The notes below the pieces were generated by a model. It had not been told where the DNA came from, made no database searches, and worked only from the letters and a program-made list of their open reading frames with translations. From NCBI RefSeq assembly GCF_009695635.1, contig NZ_VUNN01000001.1, positions 186,001 to 250,000 on the forward strand: DNA of 64,000 bases, written 5' to 3'. This DNA comes from Bullifex porci (lineage in GTDB: Bacteria; Spirochaetota; Spirochaetia; Sphaerochaetales; Sphaerochaetaceae). A program made the translations under genes and the position numbers. This document shows, one piece after another, positions 17,086-25,409 of the stretch (its first letter is position 1; each line of letters starts with the position of its first letter).

Positions 17086-18096
17086 ATGAAGAAAACATTA
17101 TCCCTTTTGATTGTATTATTTTTTACTCTTTTCTCGTTAAGTGCTGCTGTATTTACAGTCTTTCCCGATAATGTATCCTTTTATTCTGATGTATTTAATG
17201 TGTATTCTAATCCAGCTGCTATAGCATTTAGAGAGGATTTGAAGAGTAAATTTATCATTGGCTTTACCTATGGTGATACTCTTGATAGCACAATAATCAA
17301 AGAGCCTTTAGCTTTGGTACAAGCTTTAGATAGCAACCTTAATATTAGCTTTGGTGGAGCTAAAATGCTCTTTTCTGCTGCCTTTGGCTATAGAACTAGT
17401 GATAGAAAGCTATTAGATAATGGAGTTTCCTACGATTTTATTTCAAGTAATAATATTCAGCTTGATTGGGGATATAGAATAAAAGACTTTGCTGCTGGTA
17501 TTAGAATTAAGGGTGGAAGTAGTGCAATTAGAGATAATAAGGTAATTAGTGATTACTTAGGCTTTTTTCAAAACTTTTTATTAGCTGAATATACAAACCT
17601 AGATGGTAGTAACTATTTTAGTATGGGTCTAGGAGCTCAATATCATATTAATATATTTTCTTTTGGACTATATACAGACTCACTTTTAACACTCGACCAA
17701 TCAAAGGATTTATCTGTTAGTCTAAGTAATATTTTAGATACATTAACCTTTGGTTTTTCTGTAAGAAGAGAGAAGTATACTCCAGCTGGAGAGCTAAGCT
17801 TCTATAGACCAAGAGCAGGACTATCTTTAAAGAATATTTTCTCTGATATTTTTACCTTTGAGGCTACTGCAGAGTTAACTCTACAATTTTTACCTAATAG
17901 AAATTTAAGCTTTATAGCTTTATATGGTGATGAGAGAAGTAAAAATAGTATCTTAAAGGTTAATGATTCTTCATCTTATATTGGACTTGGTCTAACCTTA
18001 AATTATGATAAGCTTTATACATCTATCCAATTTCAAAATAGCTTCCTAAAAGATAATAAATACAAATTAATAATTAAAGCATCTCTATTTATGTAA
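17086..18096 (+). CDS. outer-membrane beta-barrel-like protein, unknown
   Basis: A 336-residue protein with a clear signal peptide (MKKTLSLLIVLFFTLFSLSAA). The mature part alternates hydrophobic and polar residues in many short strands (for example YSDVFNVYSNPAAIAF, FAAGIRIKGGSS, YTSIQFQNSFL) and ends in KASLFM, close to the C-terminal aromatic seen in outer-membrane barrels. VYSNPAAIA resembles the start of FadL/PorV-like or UPF0164-like spirochaetal proteins, which is as far as I can go. The open frame extends upstream, but the signal peptide fixes the start. It diverges from murE. Confidence 0.7.
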   Translation: MKKTLSLLIVLFFTLFSLSAAVFTVFPDNVSFYSDVFNVYSNPAAIAFREDLKSKFIIGFTYGDTLDSTIIKEPLALVQALDSNLNISFGGAKMLFSAAFGYRTSDRKLLDNGVSYDFISSNNIQLDWGYRIKDFAAGIRIKGGSSAIRDNKVISDYLGFFQNFLLAEYTNLDGSNYFSMGLGAQYHINIFSFGLYTDSLLTLDQSKDLSVSLSNILDTLTFGFSVRREKYTPAGELSFYRPRAGLSLKNIFSDIFTFEATAELTLQFLPNRNLSFIALYGDERSKNSILKVNDSSSYIGLGLTLNYDKLYTSIQFQNSFLKDNKYKLIIKASLFM

Positions 18097-18097
18097 A

Positions 18098-18123
18098 AAG
18101 CCCATAGACATCGCTACGGGCTT
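18098..18123 (-). terminator. rho-independent terminator of the LacX-like gene
   Basis: A ten-base stem (AAGCCCATAG/CTACGGGCTT, one mismatch) with a six-base loop, followed on the minus strand by a T run. It begins two bases after the stop of the plus-strand gene and may act on both sides. Confidence 0.75.
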
Positions 18124-18145
18124 ATCGATTTAAAAATATTTAGTA

Positions 18146-19003
18146 TTAGAAGAATCTAAATTCGTTTGTATAAGTTGCTGTCTTACCTTTTTCTAGCTTA
18201 GTAATTCCATACATTTGGCTCATTTCACATGGTCTTGATGCATCACCAAAGGAGTACATTGGTTCAAGGCATAGGAATTGAGCGTTGTTATTTGGTGTCC
18301 AAGCTACAAATGTATTAAAGGATCCAAGAGTAGCTGTTACACCATGTTCTCCTAAGCTTGATGTAAGTGTTACTTCATCACTTGTAACATTCCAGAGTGC
18401 GATAGGACCCTTATCTGTTTCCTTACGTGAAAGATTGATAGTATCACCAACTAGGAAGTCCTTCTCAACATTAAAAATACCATTAACCTGATATCTTCTA
18501 TCGAGCCTTTCATTATTACTAAATGAGAGTGAGTAGCTATCAAGAGGACAATCCTTTCCATTGATATCTAATGAGAATGCTGGGTGCCATCCATAAGTGT
18601 AGTAAATATCCTCACTAGGAGCTTCAACTGTACAGGATGCTTCATATGCTTGATCCTTTAATGTATATGTAACAGTTAATGAGAAGCTAAATGGGTAGAA
18701 TACTCTTGTTGATTCATTATCTGTTAGCTTATAGGTTGCACTATTTTCTGTAACAGAAATTAACTCAAATTCAGTATCTCTAGCAAAGCCATTACCAGGC
18801 ATCTTATATTTAACATTATTTACTGCAATAGAATCTTCTCTTAGAGGTCCTGTAACAGGGAATAGAAGAGGGGCTCTTCGTGGCCAATGAGCTTTATCAC
18901 CAGACCAAATATATTCAATTCCATTTAATATATAGCTCTGTGGCTCAGCACCAAGAGTTGATATAGTTAAAGAACTATTTTGGTTTTTTAATACTGTTAA
19001 CAT
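18146..19003 (-). CDS. aldose 1-epimerase family protein (LacX-like)
   Basis: A 285-residue galactose-mutarotase-fold protein of the LacX branch. Diagnostic pieces are ISTLGAEPQSYILNGIEYIW at the N terminus, APLLFPVTGPLR, GNGFARDTEF and YTYGWHPAFSL with the conserved His. WTPNNNAQFLCLEPMYSF near the C terminus replaces the usual catalytic Glu segment, giving CLEP. A GGAG site precedes the ATG. Members act on sugar anomers or phosphosugars, but the substrate here is unknown. It stands alone between two terminators. Confidence 0.85.
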   Translation of the reverse strand: MLTVLKNQNSSLTISTLGAEPQSYILNGIEYIWSGDKAHWPRRAPLLFPVTGPLREDSIAVNNVKYKMPGNGFARDTEFELISVTENSATYKLTDNESTRVFYPFSFSLTVTYTLKDQAYEASCTVEAPSEDIYYTYGWHPAFSLDINGKDCPLDSYSLSFSNNERLDRRYQVNGIFNVEKDFLVGDTINLSRKETDKGPIALWNVTSDEVTLTSSLGEHGVTATLGSFNTFVAWTPNNNAQFLCLEPMYSFGDASRPCEMSQMYGITKLEKGKTATYTNEFRFF

Positions 19004-19021
19004 CTTATCTCCTTTATTAAA

Positions 19022-19044
19022 AACAGCTCTAAATTAGAGCTGTT
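19022..19044 (-). terminator. rho-independent terminator of the EVPVEV-repeat gene
   Basis: Perfect 11-base inverted repeat AACAGCTCTAA/TTAGAGCTGTT followed on the minus strand by TTTTT. Confidence 0.8.
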
Positions 19045-19050
19045 AAATTT

Positions 19051-20331
19051 TTAAACTAAAGCTTTAACCTCATTTATTAAGCTTTCTGGTGTACTCTTAT
19101 CATTAAGAGCAGCTGATGAATAGTTAATAGGACCAAGATTAAACTCCTGACTCTTGATTATTTCATCAACCTCCGCCTTGTTTGCAAAGCAGAATACTAA
19201 AATAAATACATCATCCTGCTCGAAGATAAATGAGTACTCCTTAAGTGTTAGGTTGAGCTTATCTGCAGTTATTTCATTTGACTTTCTAATAGCTACTACT
19301 GTAAGGTCTGTAAAGTTTTCTCTTGCAAATGCAATTTCCTTATCAAGGAATGAATTAAGATCAAGAATCTCCTCTTTAGGTTCAACATAAACTTCTTTTT
19401 CAACTTCCTTAACAACTTCTACAGGGATCTCTCTTAATACCTCAACTGGTACTTCCTTAATAACTTCCTTGATAATCTCTTGAGGAACCTCCTTGATTAC
19501 TTCAACAGGAACCTCCTTAATTACCTCTTTAATAACCTCTACAGGTACATCTCTTAAAATTTCAACAGGTACTTCTTTGATTATCTCAACTGGTACTTCT
19601 TTTATAACTTCTACTGGAACCTCGACTTCCTTTATAGTTTCAACTGGTACCTCTTTGATAATCTCTACAGGAACTTCAACTTCCTTAACTACTTCAACTG
19701 GTGGTTCTTTAACTACCTCAATAGGCTTAATAACCTCTACAGGTACTTCCTTTAGAACCTCAACTGGTACTTCCTTAAGTACCTCAATAGGAACCTCTTT
19801 AATAACCTCTATTGGAATTTCGACTTCTTTAGTTACATCTCTAAGAATTTCAACTGGGACTTCTTTTACTACTTGTTTGATAACTTCTACTGGAACTTCC
19901 TTAACAACCTCAATTGGAACTTCCTTTACAACCTCTTTAACAACCTCAACTGGAACCTCTTTAATTATTGGTTCAGTATTATCAACAGCTGTTTTTTCAA
20001 TCTTTAATGAGGCCGCTCCTAAAGATATATTATCTGGGTCATCATTTGTACTTGATGAAACTGAGTTTGAATATGAATTAGGGGGTAATTTATCAATCTG
20101 ATCTTTAAAATCTTCCTCGTTTTGTTTTCCTGTAATTATTCCAATTTGAATAAGAGCAAGTCCAACAAGGATTGGAAATAACTTTACAAGTACATCATAT
20201 ACTTGCTTTTCTGTTATATTATACACAGGAACAATATATTTTAGGAATACTAAAGTAAATATTGCCAATACTATCAAGGATAATATAACGCTTGTAATAA
20301 CAAGCTTAGCCGTACTTTTTGTTTTAGACAT
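19051..20331 (-). CDS. membrane-anchored protein with EVPVEV repeats and cyclase-like C-terminal domain
   Basis: The start is the ATG at 20331, eight bases after GGAGG; the protein is 426 aa. Two hydrophobic helices (about 11-35 and 45-67) follow a basic N terminus, placing the rest in the cytoplasm if N-in. Residues about 123-325 consist of roughly 20 copies of KEVPVEVI and close variants, interrupted by four-residue units such as KEVV. Residues 330-426 (LTVVAIRKSNE... DVFILVF... INYSSAALNDKSTPESLINEV) resemble the end of a GGDEF/nucleotide-cyclase fold without the GGDEF residues. That assignment is my inference from pattern alone. No function is known; a long tether carrying a sensing or regulatory head is one reading. 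Confidence 0.65.
   Translation of the reverse strand: MSKTKSTAKLVITSVILSLIVLAIFTLVFLKYIVPVYNITEKQVYDVLVKLFPILVGLALIQIGIITGKQNEEDFKDQIDKLPPNSYSNSVSSSTNDDPDNISLGAASLKIEKTAVDNTEPIIKEVPVEVVKEVVKEVPIEVVKEVPVEVIKQVVKEVPVEILRDVTKEVEIPIEVIKEVPIEVLKEVPVEVLKEVPVEVIKPIEVVKEPPVEVVKEVEVPVEIIKEVPVETIKEVEVPVEVIKEVPVEIIKEVPVEILRDVPVEVIKEVIKEVPVEVIKEVPQEIIKEVIKEVPVEVLREIPVEVVKEVEKEVYVEPKEEILDLNSFLDKEIAFARENFTDLTVVAIRKSNEITADKLNLTLKEYSFIFEQDDVFILVFCFANKAEVDEIIKSQEFNLGPINYSSAALNDKSTPESLINEVKALV
19360..19965 (-). repeat. tandem coding repeat (EVPVEV units)
   Basis: About 600 bp of imperfect 24-bp units with 12-bp insertions, encoding KEVPVEVI-like octapeptides. On the opposite strand the same repeats give a spurious Thr/Ser/Gly-rich open frame, which is not a gene. 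Confidence 0.85.
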
Positions 20332-20398
20332 GTAAAAGGCCTCCAAAGTTCTATACAAACATAGGTACTTATTATTATTATACATATGAGAGGAATCT

Positions 20399-20875
20399 AT
20401 GACAATAAAAAAACTTTTATTGATGCTATTGTGTTTTCTTATTCCATGTGTATTTCTCATAACAATTTTTGGTGAAAATGGTTATTTGGTCAACCGTAGC
20501 CTAGAAAAAAGATATGAAGCTTTAAAGCAAAAGGAAGAGCTATATTTAGTTAAAGTTGCTTCATTAACTCAGCAATATGAACAGCTAGATGAAAACAGTG
20601 CTATGGATGATTTAGCTCTTTCTCTTGGCTACAATAGAGAAGGGGAGAAGGTCTTTTATTTCCAGGAACCCGATGTAGAATATAGTGAAAATACTGTATA
20701 TAAGGATGATTTACCTCAAATATACCATGGTATGAGTTTATCTTTAATTTTTTTAATTTCTTTAGCAATTTGCTTTGTTTGCTCTATTTTAATTTTAGTG
20801 CTATTTAGGCACAAGAGTAATGATGAGAGTGATGTTTATAGAGGAGATAATTATCATGAAGACTATGATTTTTGA
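20399..20875 (+). CDS. FtsB/DivIC-like septum formation protein
   Basis: A 158-residue protein with an N-terminal membrane helix (IKKLLLMLLCFLIPCVFLITIFG), then GENGYLVNRSLEKRYEALKQKEELYLVKVASLTQQYEQL. This is the short periplasmic coiled coil that FtsB/DivIC proteins use to bind FtsL and FtsQ. DLALSLGYNREGEKVFYF is the small globular end typical of the family. Unlike classical FtsB it has a second membrane helix (SLILFLISLAICFVCSILIL) and an acidic cytoplasmic tail. GAGAGGAA precedes the ATG. It overlaps tsaC by 20 bases. Confidence 0.75.
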   Translation: MTIKKLLLMLLCFLIPCVFLITIFGENGYLVNRSLEKRYEALKQKEELYLVKVASLTQQYEQLDENSAMDDLALSLGYNREGEKVFYFQEPDVEYSENTVYKDDLPQIYHGMSLSLIFLISLAICFVCSILILVLFRHKSNDESDVYRGDNYHEDYDF

Positions 20876-21422
20876 TTCTTGCAATAATATAATTGATAGT
20901 GTTTGTAAGCTTTTAGTAGATAATAAAATAGGTGCTATTCCTTGTGATACTATTTATGGCTTTTCTGGTATAGCTAATGAGATTACAAAGGATTATATTT
21001 TTGAAATAAAGCAAAGACCTCAAAGTAAAAATCTTATTACACTTATGAGCCTTGATGAATTAAAGAAATCCTCTTTAATTGTACCTCCTATACTCTATGA
21101 TATTTATCCTGCACCTTTAACAGCAATTTTAAGGGATGAGGATAGTGGTAATACTGTTGCAGTTAGAGTCCCTAATGATAGCTTTATAGGTGAGATTATT
21201 AAGAAGGTTGGACCAATTTGGTCAACTAGTGTAAATATTTCAGGTCAGCCAAGCTTAACTACCTTTGATGAAATATTAGCTGTCTTTGATAGTAAAGTAG
21301 ATTTTATAGTTAAAAAGAATATAGGGTCGAAAGGATTACCATCGACCCTAGTTGATTTTTCAAGCAGTGAAATTAAGATTCTAAGACAAGGATCCTTTGA
21401 TATAAAGCCTTATCTTATTTAA
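20856..21422 (+). CDS. tsaC: threonylcarbamoyl-AMP synthase (YrdC/Sua5 family)
   Basis: Makes threonylcarbamoyl-AMP for the t6A37 modification of ANN-decoding tRNAs. The YrdC domain is clear: IPCDTIYGFSGIA near residue 30, FEIKQRPQSKNLITL, then TVAVRVPND and WSTSVNISGQPS. At 188 aa it lacks the C-terminal Sua5 domain. I start it at 20856, where AGAGGAG lies nine bases upstream; frames further upstream overlap ftsB-like without a ribosome site. The family also includes YciO, so confidence in the exact function is not absolute. Confidence 0.85.
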   Translation: MKTMIFDSCNNIIDSVCKLLVDNKIGAIPCDTIYGFSGIANEITKDYIFEIKQRPQSKNLITLMSLDELKKSSLIVPPILYDIYPAPLTAILRDEDSGNTVAVRVPNDSFIGEIIKKVGPIWSTSVNISGQPSLTTFDEILAVFDSKVDFIVKKNIGSKGLPSTLVDFSSSEIKILRQGSFDIKPYLI

Positions 21423-22722
21423 TCTTTCTTGCTTCGAAATAGTATCTCTTTTCATTTGCATGCCCAATACTAAAGGTCTTTCTTGGGAATGCTCTATCAT
21501 GCAGGATAGATTCAAAGAAGGTTTCCTTTGATACCTCTGGTAATATGATACCTGCATTATTGCTCTTTCGTCCAAGCTCCTCAGTTACATCCATACCATG
21601 GATATAGTCTATGTCAGCTTTTTTATTTGGAACTAAATCATCAATAACAAGCTGCATAGTACCTGCTGAGGTAGAGCTATTTGGATTTTTCATTGTATAA
21701 ACAAAGTATCCTGTGCTATCGATATATCCAAAGCTTTGTGAGCCCTTGTTTATTTCACTCTTTATTTCTTCAAGATCCTTTACCTCCTTTACGCTAAAGC
21801 CTTCTGCAGTCTTTTCAAGGGAGGCATCAAAATCCTTTCTATCTAAATTAAAGAAGACTCTATGAATTGGCTCGAAGAAGAGAGCTTCATCAAAGATATT
21901 CTCAAGCTCTACTAATGCATAACGAGCAGGATTTGTTTCCTTTTCAGCTTCATTAAGATTTGCTTTTATATCTTCCCACTGGCTCTTAGCTGTTGCAAGG
22001 CTATGGTTACCATCTCCCATTGCAAATAGTAAAGGGTTATTAGGGTTTAGGGATTTAGTTAATTCTTTAAAGCCCTCGAGGATTGATAAGAAATCTTCTT
22101 CCTTATTAACTAAATATCCTTTAAGATGACCACCATTCATCATTAATGGAGTGTCATATACAACCTCTAGTGAAGCTTTTTTACTTACTAAAGGCTCTAT
22201 AATCTTTCTTCTTTCGTCACTAAGCAATACCATAATGTGAGGAAGCTCTAGTGGAGCATTTTTTCTAATTTCCTTTCTAGGTGGAATTCTTGATAAAATT
22301 GTTCCCTCAGTTGCTCTAATTGGGGTTACTGAATCTGGTGCATATGAATACTTTTCTAGATCAAGTGCTGCCATTAAGCCATAACGAGTACCACTTTCTG
22401 TAGTTCTTTCAACTAAAATAAAGCAATCGTTAAGGGTTCTAAAAACACCTTCATCAAGGTATTTTTGCATTGCATCATTAATGCTTTTAATTCTTTCATC
22501 CTTATCACTATCCTCAAGGTAGCACTCAGGGAAGATAAGATTATCTGTGGATGGCGCACCCTTACAATATTCTTCTACTTCCTTCCAATATTCCTTTTGG
22601 CTAGTAAATTGGTCACATGCTACTACTGCCCATTTCTTTTGATCAATTCCAACGTTTGGAATTAAAATGTCTGTAGGAATAGCTCCAATTTGTTTGAACT
22701 CATTTAAAATTTCTTTTTTCAT
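21415..22722 (-). CDS. DUF1015 family protein
   Basis: A 435-residue cytoplasmic protein of the DUF1015 family, found widely in anaerobes and of unknown activity. Family landmarks are VACDQFTSQKEYW, PPRKEIRKNAPLELPH, PLMMNGGHLKGYLV, LFAMGDGNHSLATAKSQWE and NPARYALVELENI. The start at 22722 follows GAGG by seven bases. The 3' ends of this gene and tsaC overlap by eight bases. The GDGNHS motif looks catalytic or ligand-binding, but nothing more can be stated. Confidence 0.88.
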   Translation of the reverse strand: MKKEILNEFKQIGAIPTDILIPNVGIDQKKWAVVACDQFTSQKEYWKEVEEYCKGAPSTDNLIFPECYLEDSDKDERIKSINDAMQKYLDEGVFRTLNDCFILVERTTESGTRYGLMAALDLEKYSYAPDSVTPIRATEGTILSRIPPRKEIRKNAPLELPHIMVLLSDERRKIIEPLVSKKASLEVVYDTPLMMNGGHLKGYLVNKEEDFLSILEGFKELTKSLNPNNPLLFAMGDGNHSLATAKSQWEDIKANLNEAEKETNPARYALVELENIFDEALFFEPIHRVFFNLDRKDFDASLEKTAEGFSVKEVKDLEEIKSEINKGSQSFGYIDSTGYFVYTMKNPNSSTSAGTMQLVIDDLVPNKKADIDYIHGMDVTEELGRKSNNAGIILPEVSKETFFESILHDRAFPRKTFSIGHANEKRYYFEARKIK

Positions 22723-22807
22723 CAAATACCTCAACAAAAAATAGTATTTCCATAAATATCATATGCATAAATAATAGTTTTTCACAAGAAAAATATTTAA
22801 ATAATAA

Positions 22808-22837
22808 TTGAATACTATGTAATTCCTCTATTATCAT
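22808..22837 (+). promoter_or_regulatory. promoter of thiamine pyrophosphokinase gene
   Basis: TTGAAT (22808-22813), 18 bp, TATCAT (22832-22837). The box ends six bases before the second in-frame ATG (22844) and touches the first (22838), which would therefore not be in the transcript. Confidence 0.55.
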
Positions 22838-22843
22838 ATGTCT

Positions 22844-23461
22844 ATGGCAGTAACATTGATAATCACAGGGGGTGAAGGCCCAAACTATATTCCCGTATCT
22901 TTGGACTATGACTTTGTTATAGCATCTGATAGTGGCTATGATAAAGCTAAAGAATTAAATATTGTACCGGATTTGGTCCTGGGTGATATGGATTCTACTA
23001 ACTATCTTGAAGAAATAAAAGATAGTGGAGCTCTCTTTTATCCTCGAGATAAGGATTACTCAGATACTGAATTAGCAATAAAGCACATTGAAAGTGATGA
23101 ATATATTTTAATTGGTGGTGGAGGAGGAAGAATTGACCACTTGCTTGCAATAATGGCTTTATTCTATCGCTATCCAGCTCCTAAATTTTGGATAACAGCA
23201 GATGATATTATTATTAGGTGTGATAAAACGGTAAAATTAAATCTTCCAATTGGAAGTGATATTAGTATTATGCCAATATCAAGCCCAGCAAAGGTTGATT
23301 CCGATGGGTTAAAATGGGAGCTAGGTGGATATACTATTTCAAATAGCTCTATATCGCTTTCAAATAGGAGTGAAAAGGAAGAGGTTGTAATTCACACAAG
23401 TAAACCTGTATTTATACGTCTACCTATTCAGCTGTTGTCTATTTTTGAAAAAATGTTATAA
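22844..23461 (+). CDS. thiN: thiamine pyrophosphokinase
   Basis: Transfers pyrophosphate from ATP to thiamine to give TPP. Clear motifs are IITGGEGPNY at the N terminus, FVIASDSGYDKAKELNIVPDLVLGDMDS (the nucleotide and Mg site), YPRDKDYSDTELAIKH and LIGGGGGRIDHLLA. The C-terminal thiamin-binding beta domain follows. It is about 205 aa. I chose the ATG at 22844 over 22838 because the promoter -10 abuts the earlier one. Imported thiamine would come from the thiBPQ operon at the right end. The 3' side is bordered by a tnpB element inserted one base after the stop. Confidence 0.93.
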   Translation: MAVTLIITGGEGPNYIPVSLDYDFVIASDSGYDKAKELNIVPDLVLGDMDSTNYLEEIKDSGALFYPRDKDYSDTELAIKHIESDEYILIGGGGGRIDHLLAIMALFYRYPAPKFWITADDIIIRCDKTVKLNLPIGSDISIMPISSPAKVDSDGLKWELGGYTISNSSISLSNRSEKEEVVIHTSKPVFIRLPIQLLSIFEKML

Positions 23462-23687
23462 ATATGCTGCGAAAAACCCTCACGCTTGCGTGTGGGATGG
23501 AAGCAGTTTTTTTTACCTTGAAAATTAACTAGGATAATTAAATATTCTATGTGTATAATAAATCTAGAAAGGAAATAAAAGGGGAATAAGTAATACAAGC
23601 ATACACAGAAAATAGTAACCATCATAATAATCAATGAAATACTGATAATTCAGCATATCATTCAAATCGTGGAGGAAGATAATAGTA

Positions 23688-23771
23688 ATGGCTCGTCCTA
23701 AAAGCAATAACGTACAAATCAATATTTCAGTTCCCTCTGAATGGAAAACCGAACTTGAAAACCTTGCTTGA
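23688..23771 (+). pseudogene. ribbon-helix-helix protein fragment, interrupted
   Basis: ATG at 23688 follows GGAGGAAG by nine bases. It encodes MARPKSNNVQINISVPSEW and eight more residues before a TGA at 23769. The pattern (basic start, alternating strand, then helix) is that of small ribbon-helix-helix DNA-binding proteins often placed ahead of tnpB. After the TGA the same frame continues with IYSVEEGKT straight into the tnpB ATG at 23799. The TGA could be a CGA-to-TGA change, or the two frames may have been joined by a deletion. Confidence 0.5.
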
Positions 23772-23798
23772 ATCTATTCAGTTGAGGAAGGAAAAACC

Positions 23799-25409
23799 AT
23801 GATTGATGAAGAGTATAATAAGATACTAAAACAATATCATAAGGTTTCAGAGAGGCATATTTTAGCCGTTGAAAGTGATATGCCTTATTCTGATATACTT
23901 CAAGTTGTAACTCTTTCAGATAAAATACGAAAAGCAGGAAACGAACTTGTAGCTCTTATGAGAAAGAATTATGAGCAACTTCTACGTACAAAGAGATACC
24001 GCAAGCTACTTGTTTTGTATGGTAACACCGGAGATAAAAATAAACGTAAGGATTTAGCTAATCAGCTTAGCGAAATGCAGAAAGACTATAATGTCACATG
24101 GGATTATTGTAGAAAATCCATGATTCCAATAGGTAAAAAATATGGAATAGATGCTGTTTTTGCCTTAACTAAAGCTGAGGATATTTGGGGAGGTGTAGAG
24201 AAATGCTTGTATGGGAGAGGAGCAACAATTCACTTCTCTAAATACGGAGAACTGCCTTGCATCAGATCAAAACAGATAAATCGTGGTATACCAATGTCTG
24301 TAAAGGAAGAGCAGCTACAATTCAAACTTGGTAAGATTAATTTTGGAATAAAGGTAGTTGATAGATTTCAACGAGATGAGGTTAATGCAATTGTGTCCTA
24401 CCTTGCTGAATCTGAAAGCATAGATAGAAAAGCGGTTAATACTTTCAAGGAAGATGGCCGTTGCATAGACACATACAGGCCATGTTATGCAACGCTTGTA
24501 CCTAAAATAATAAGAGGCAAATACAGGGTATATTTACACCTGGCCATTGAAGGTAAGTCAAAACCAAAATACAACAGGGATGGCAGTCTCCGACATAAGT
24601 ATGGTAAAGGTATTATAGGTGCTGATATTGGTACACAGACTGTTGCGTATACATCTAATACAGAGGTAGGCTTGAAAAATCTTTCAGAGCGTGGCAATAG
24701 TATTCAAACATCAGAGAGGAAAGAACGACTACTCCATCGTGCGATGGATAGGTCAAGACGAGCTACTAATCCTCAAAACTATAACGATGATGGTAGTATT
24801 AAAAAAGGTCGTAAGGATTGGAAATATTCAAATCATTACAAAAAGCTGAAAGACAAATATTATGAATTATGTCGAATCAATGCAGTAAATAGACAACTTG
24901 CAATAAACGAGGATGCAAATCATTTACGTAGTTTAGCTAATACATTTGTAACTGAAGAGAAAAATGCAAGCAAGCTCATGAAGCGAGCTAAAGAAACCAC
25001 AAAAAATGAAAAAGGTAAATTCAATAAGAAAAAGAGATTTGGCAAAACAATAAAGAACAGGTGTCCTTCTAAATTTCAGACCACTGTACAAAAGAAATTT
25101 GAAGTGACAGGCGGTACATATATCGAGGTTTCTAATAATTATAGAGCATCACAATATGACCATACTGCGGATGATTATATCAAGAAGAAGCTATCTGATA
25201 GATTGTATAAACTTCGTAGTGGTACCGAGGTGCAGAGAGATTGGTATTCATCATTCTTACTCTATTGTTACGATTATAGAACAAACAGCATAGACAAAAA
25301 TAAATGCAATATGGAGTTTGGAAGATTCTACAATATGGAGAAAAAACTAATAGAAAGGATTAAGGTTAATAAGATTAAAGTATTGAATAGTGGAATTAAA
25401 ATAGGTTAA
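23799..25409 (+). CDS. tnpB: TnpB-like RNA-guided nuclease homologue (no zinc ribbon)
   Basis: A 536-residue member of the OrfB/TnpB group. GADIGTQTVAY (about residue 275) is the RuvC-I Asp; EVQRDWYSSFLL near residue 475 occupies the place of the DRDVNAA RuvC-III Asp. The Cys4 zinc ribbon that normally precedes the third motif is absent, replaced by a segment reading SQYDHTADDYIKKKLSDRL. A similar Cys-less type is common in clostridial genomes. The middle RuvC Glu is not obvious to me. AGGAAGGA precedes the ATG. The codon and base use match the host, so this element is older or better adapted than the GC-rich one at 36 kb. Activity is uncertain. Confidence 0.75.
   Translation: MIDEEYNKILKQYHKVSERHILAVESDMPYSDILQVVTLSDKIRKAGNELVALMRKNYEQLLRTKRYRKLLVLYGNTGDKNKRKDLANQLSEMQKDYNVTWDYCRKSMIPIGKKYGIDAVFALTKAEDIWGGVEKCLYGRGATIHFSKYGELPCIRSKQINRGIPMSVKEEQLQFKLGKINFGIKVVDRFQRDEVNAIVSYLAESESIDRKAVNTFKEDGRCIDTYRPCYATLVPKIIRGKYRVYLHLAIEGKSKPKYNRDGSLRHKYGKGIIGADIGTQTVAYTSNTEVGLKNLSERGNSIQTSERKERLLHRAMDRSRRATNPQNYNDDGSIKKGRKDWKYSNHYKKLKDKYYELCRINAVNRQLAINEDANHLRSLANTFVTEEKNASKLMKRAKETTKNEKGKFNKKKRFGKTIKNRCPSKFQTTVQKKFEVTGGTYIEVSNNYRASQYDHTADDYIKKKLSDRLYKLRSGTEVQRDWYSSFLLYCYDYRTNSIDKNKCNMEFGRFYNMEKKLIERIKVNKIKVLNSGIKIG

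Noticed and set aside
19493-20101. Open frame of 202 codons rich in Ser/Thr/Gly on the plus strand
   Set aside because: It is the antisense reading of the EVPVEV repeat (GTAACTTCTACTGG units). It lacks a ribosome site, and the minus-strand frame has membrane helices, a ribosome site and a terminator.
23769-23771. TGA as selenocysteine or Trp codon, prompted by yqeB/yqeC
   Set aside because: There is no SECIS-like hairpin directly after it, the fragment belongs to a mobile element, and other genes in the window use TGA as stop (for example yqeC and trmL).
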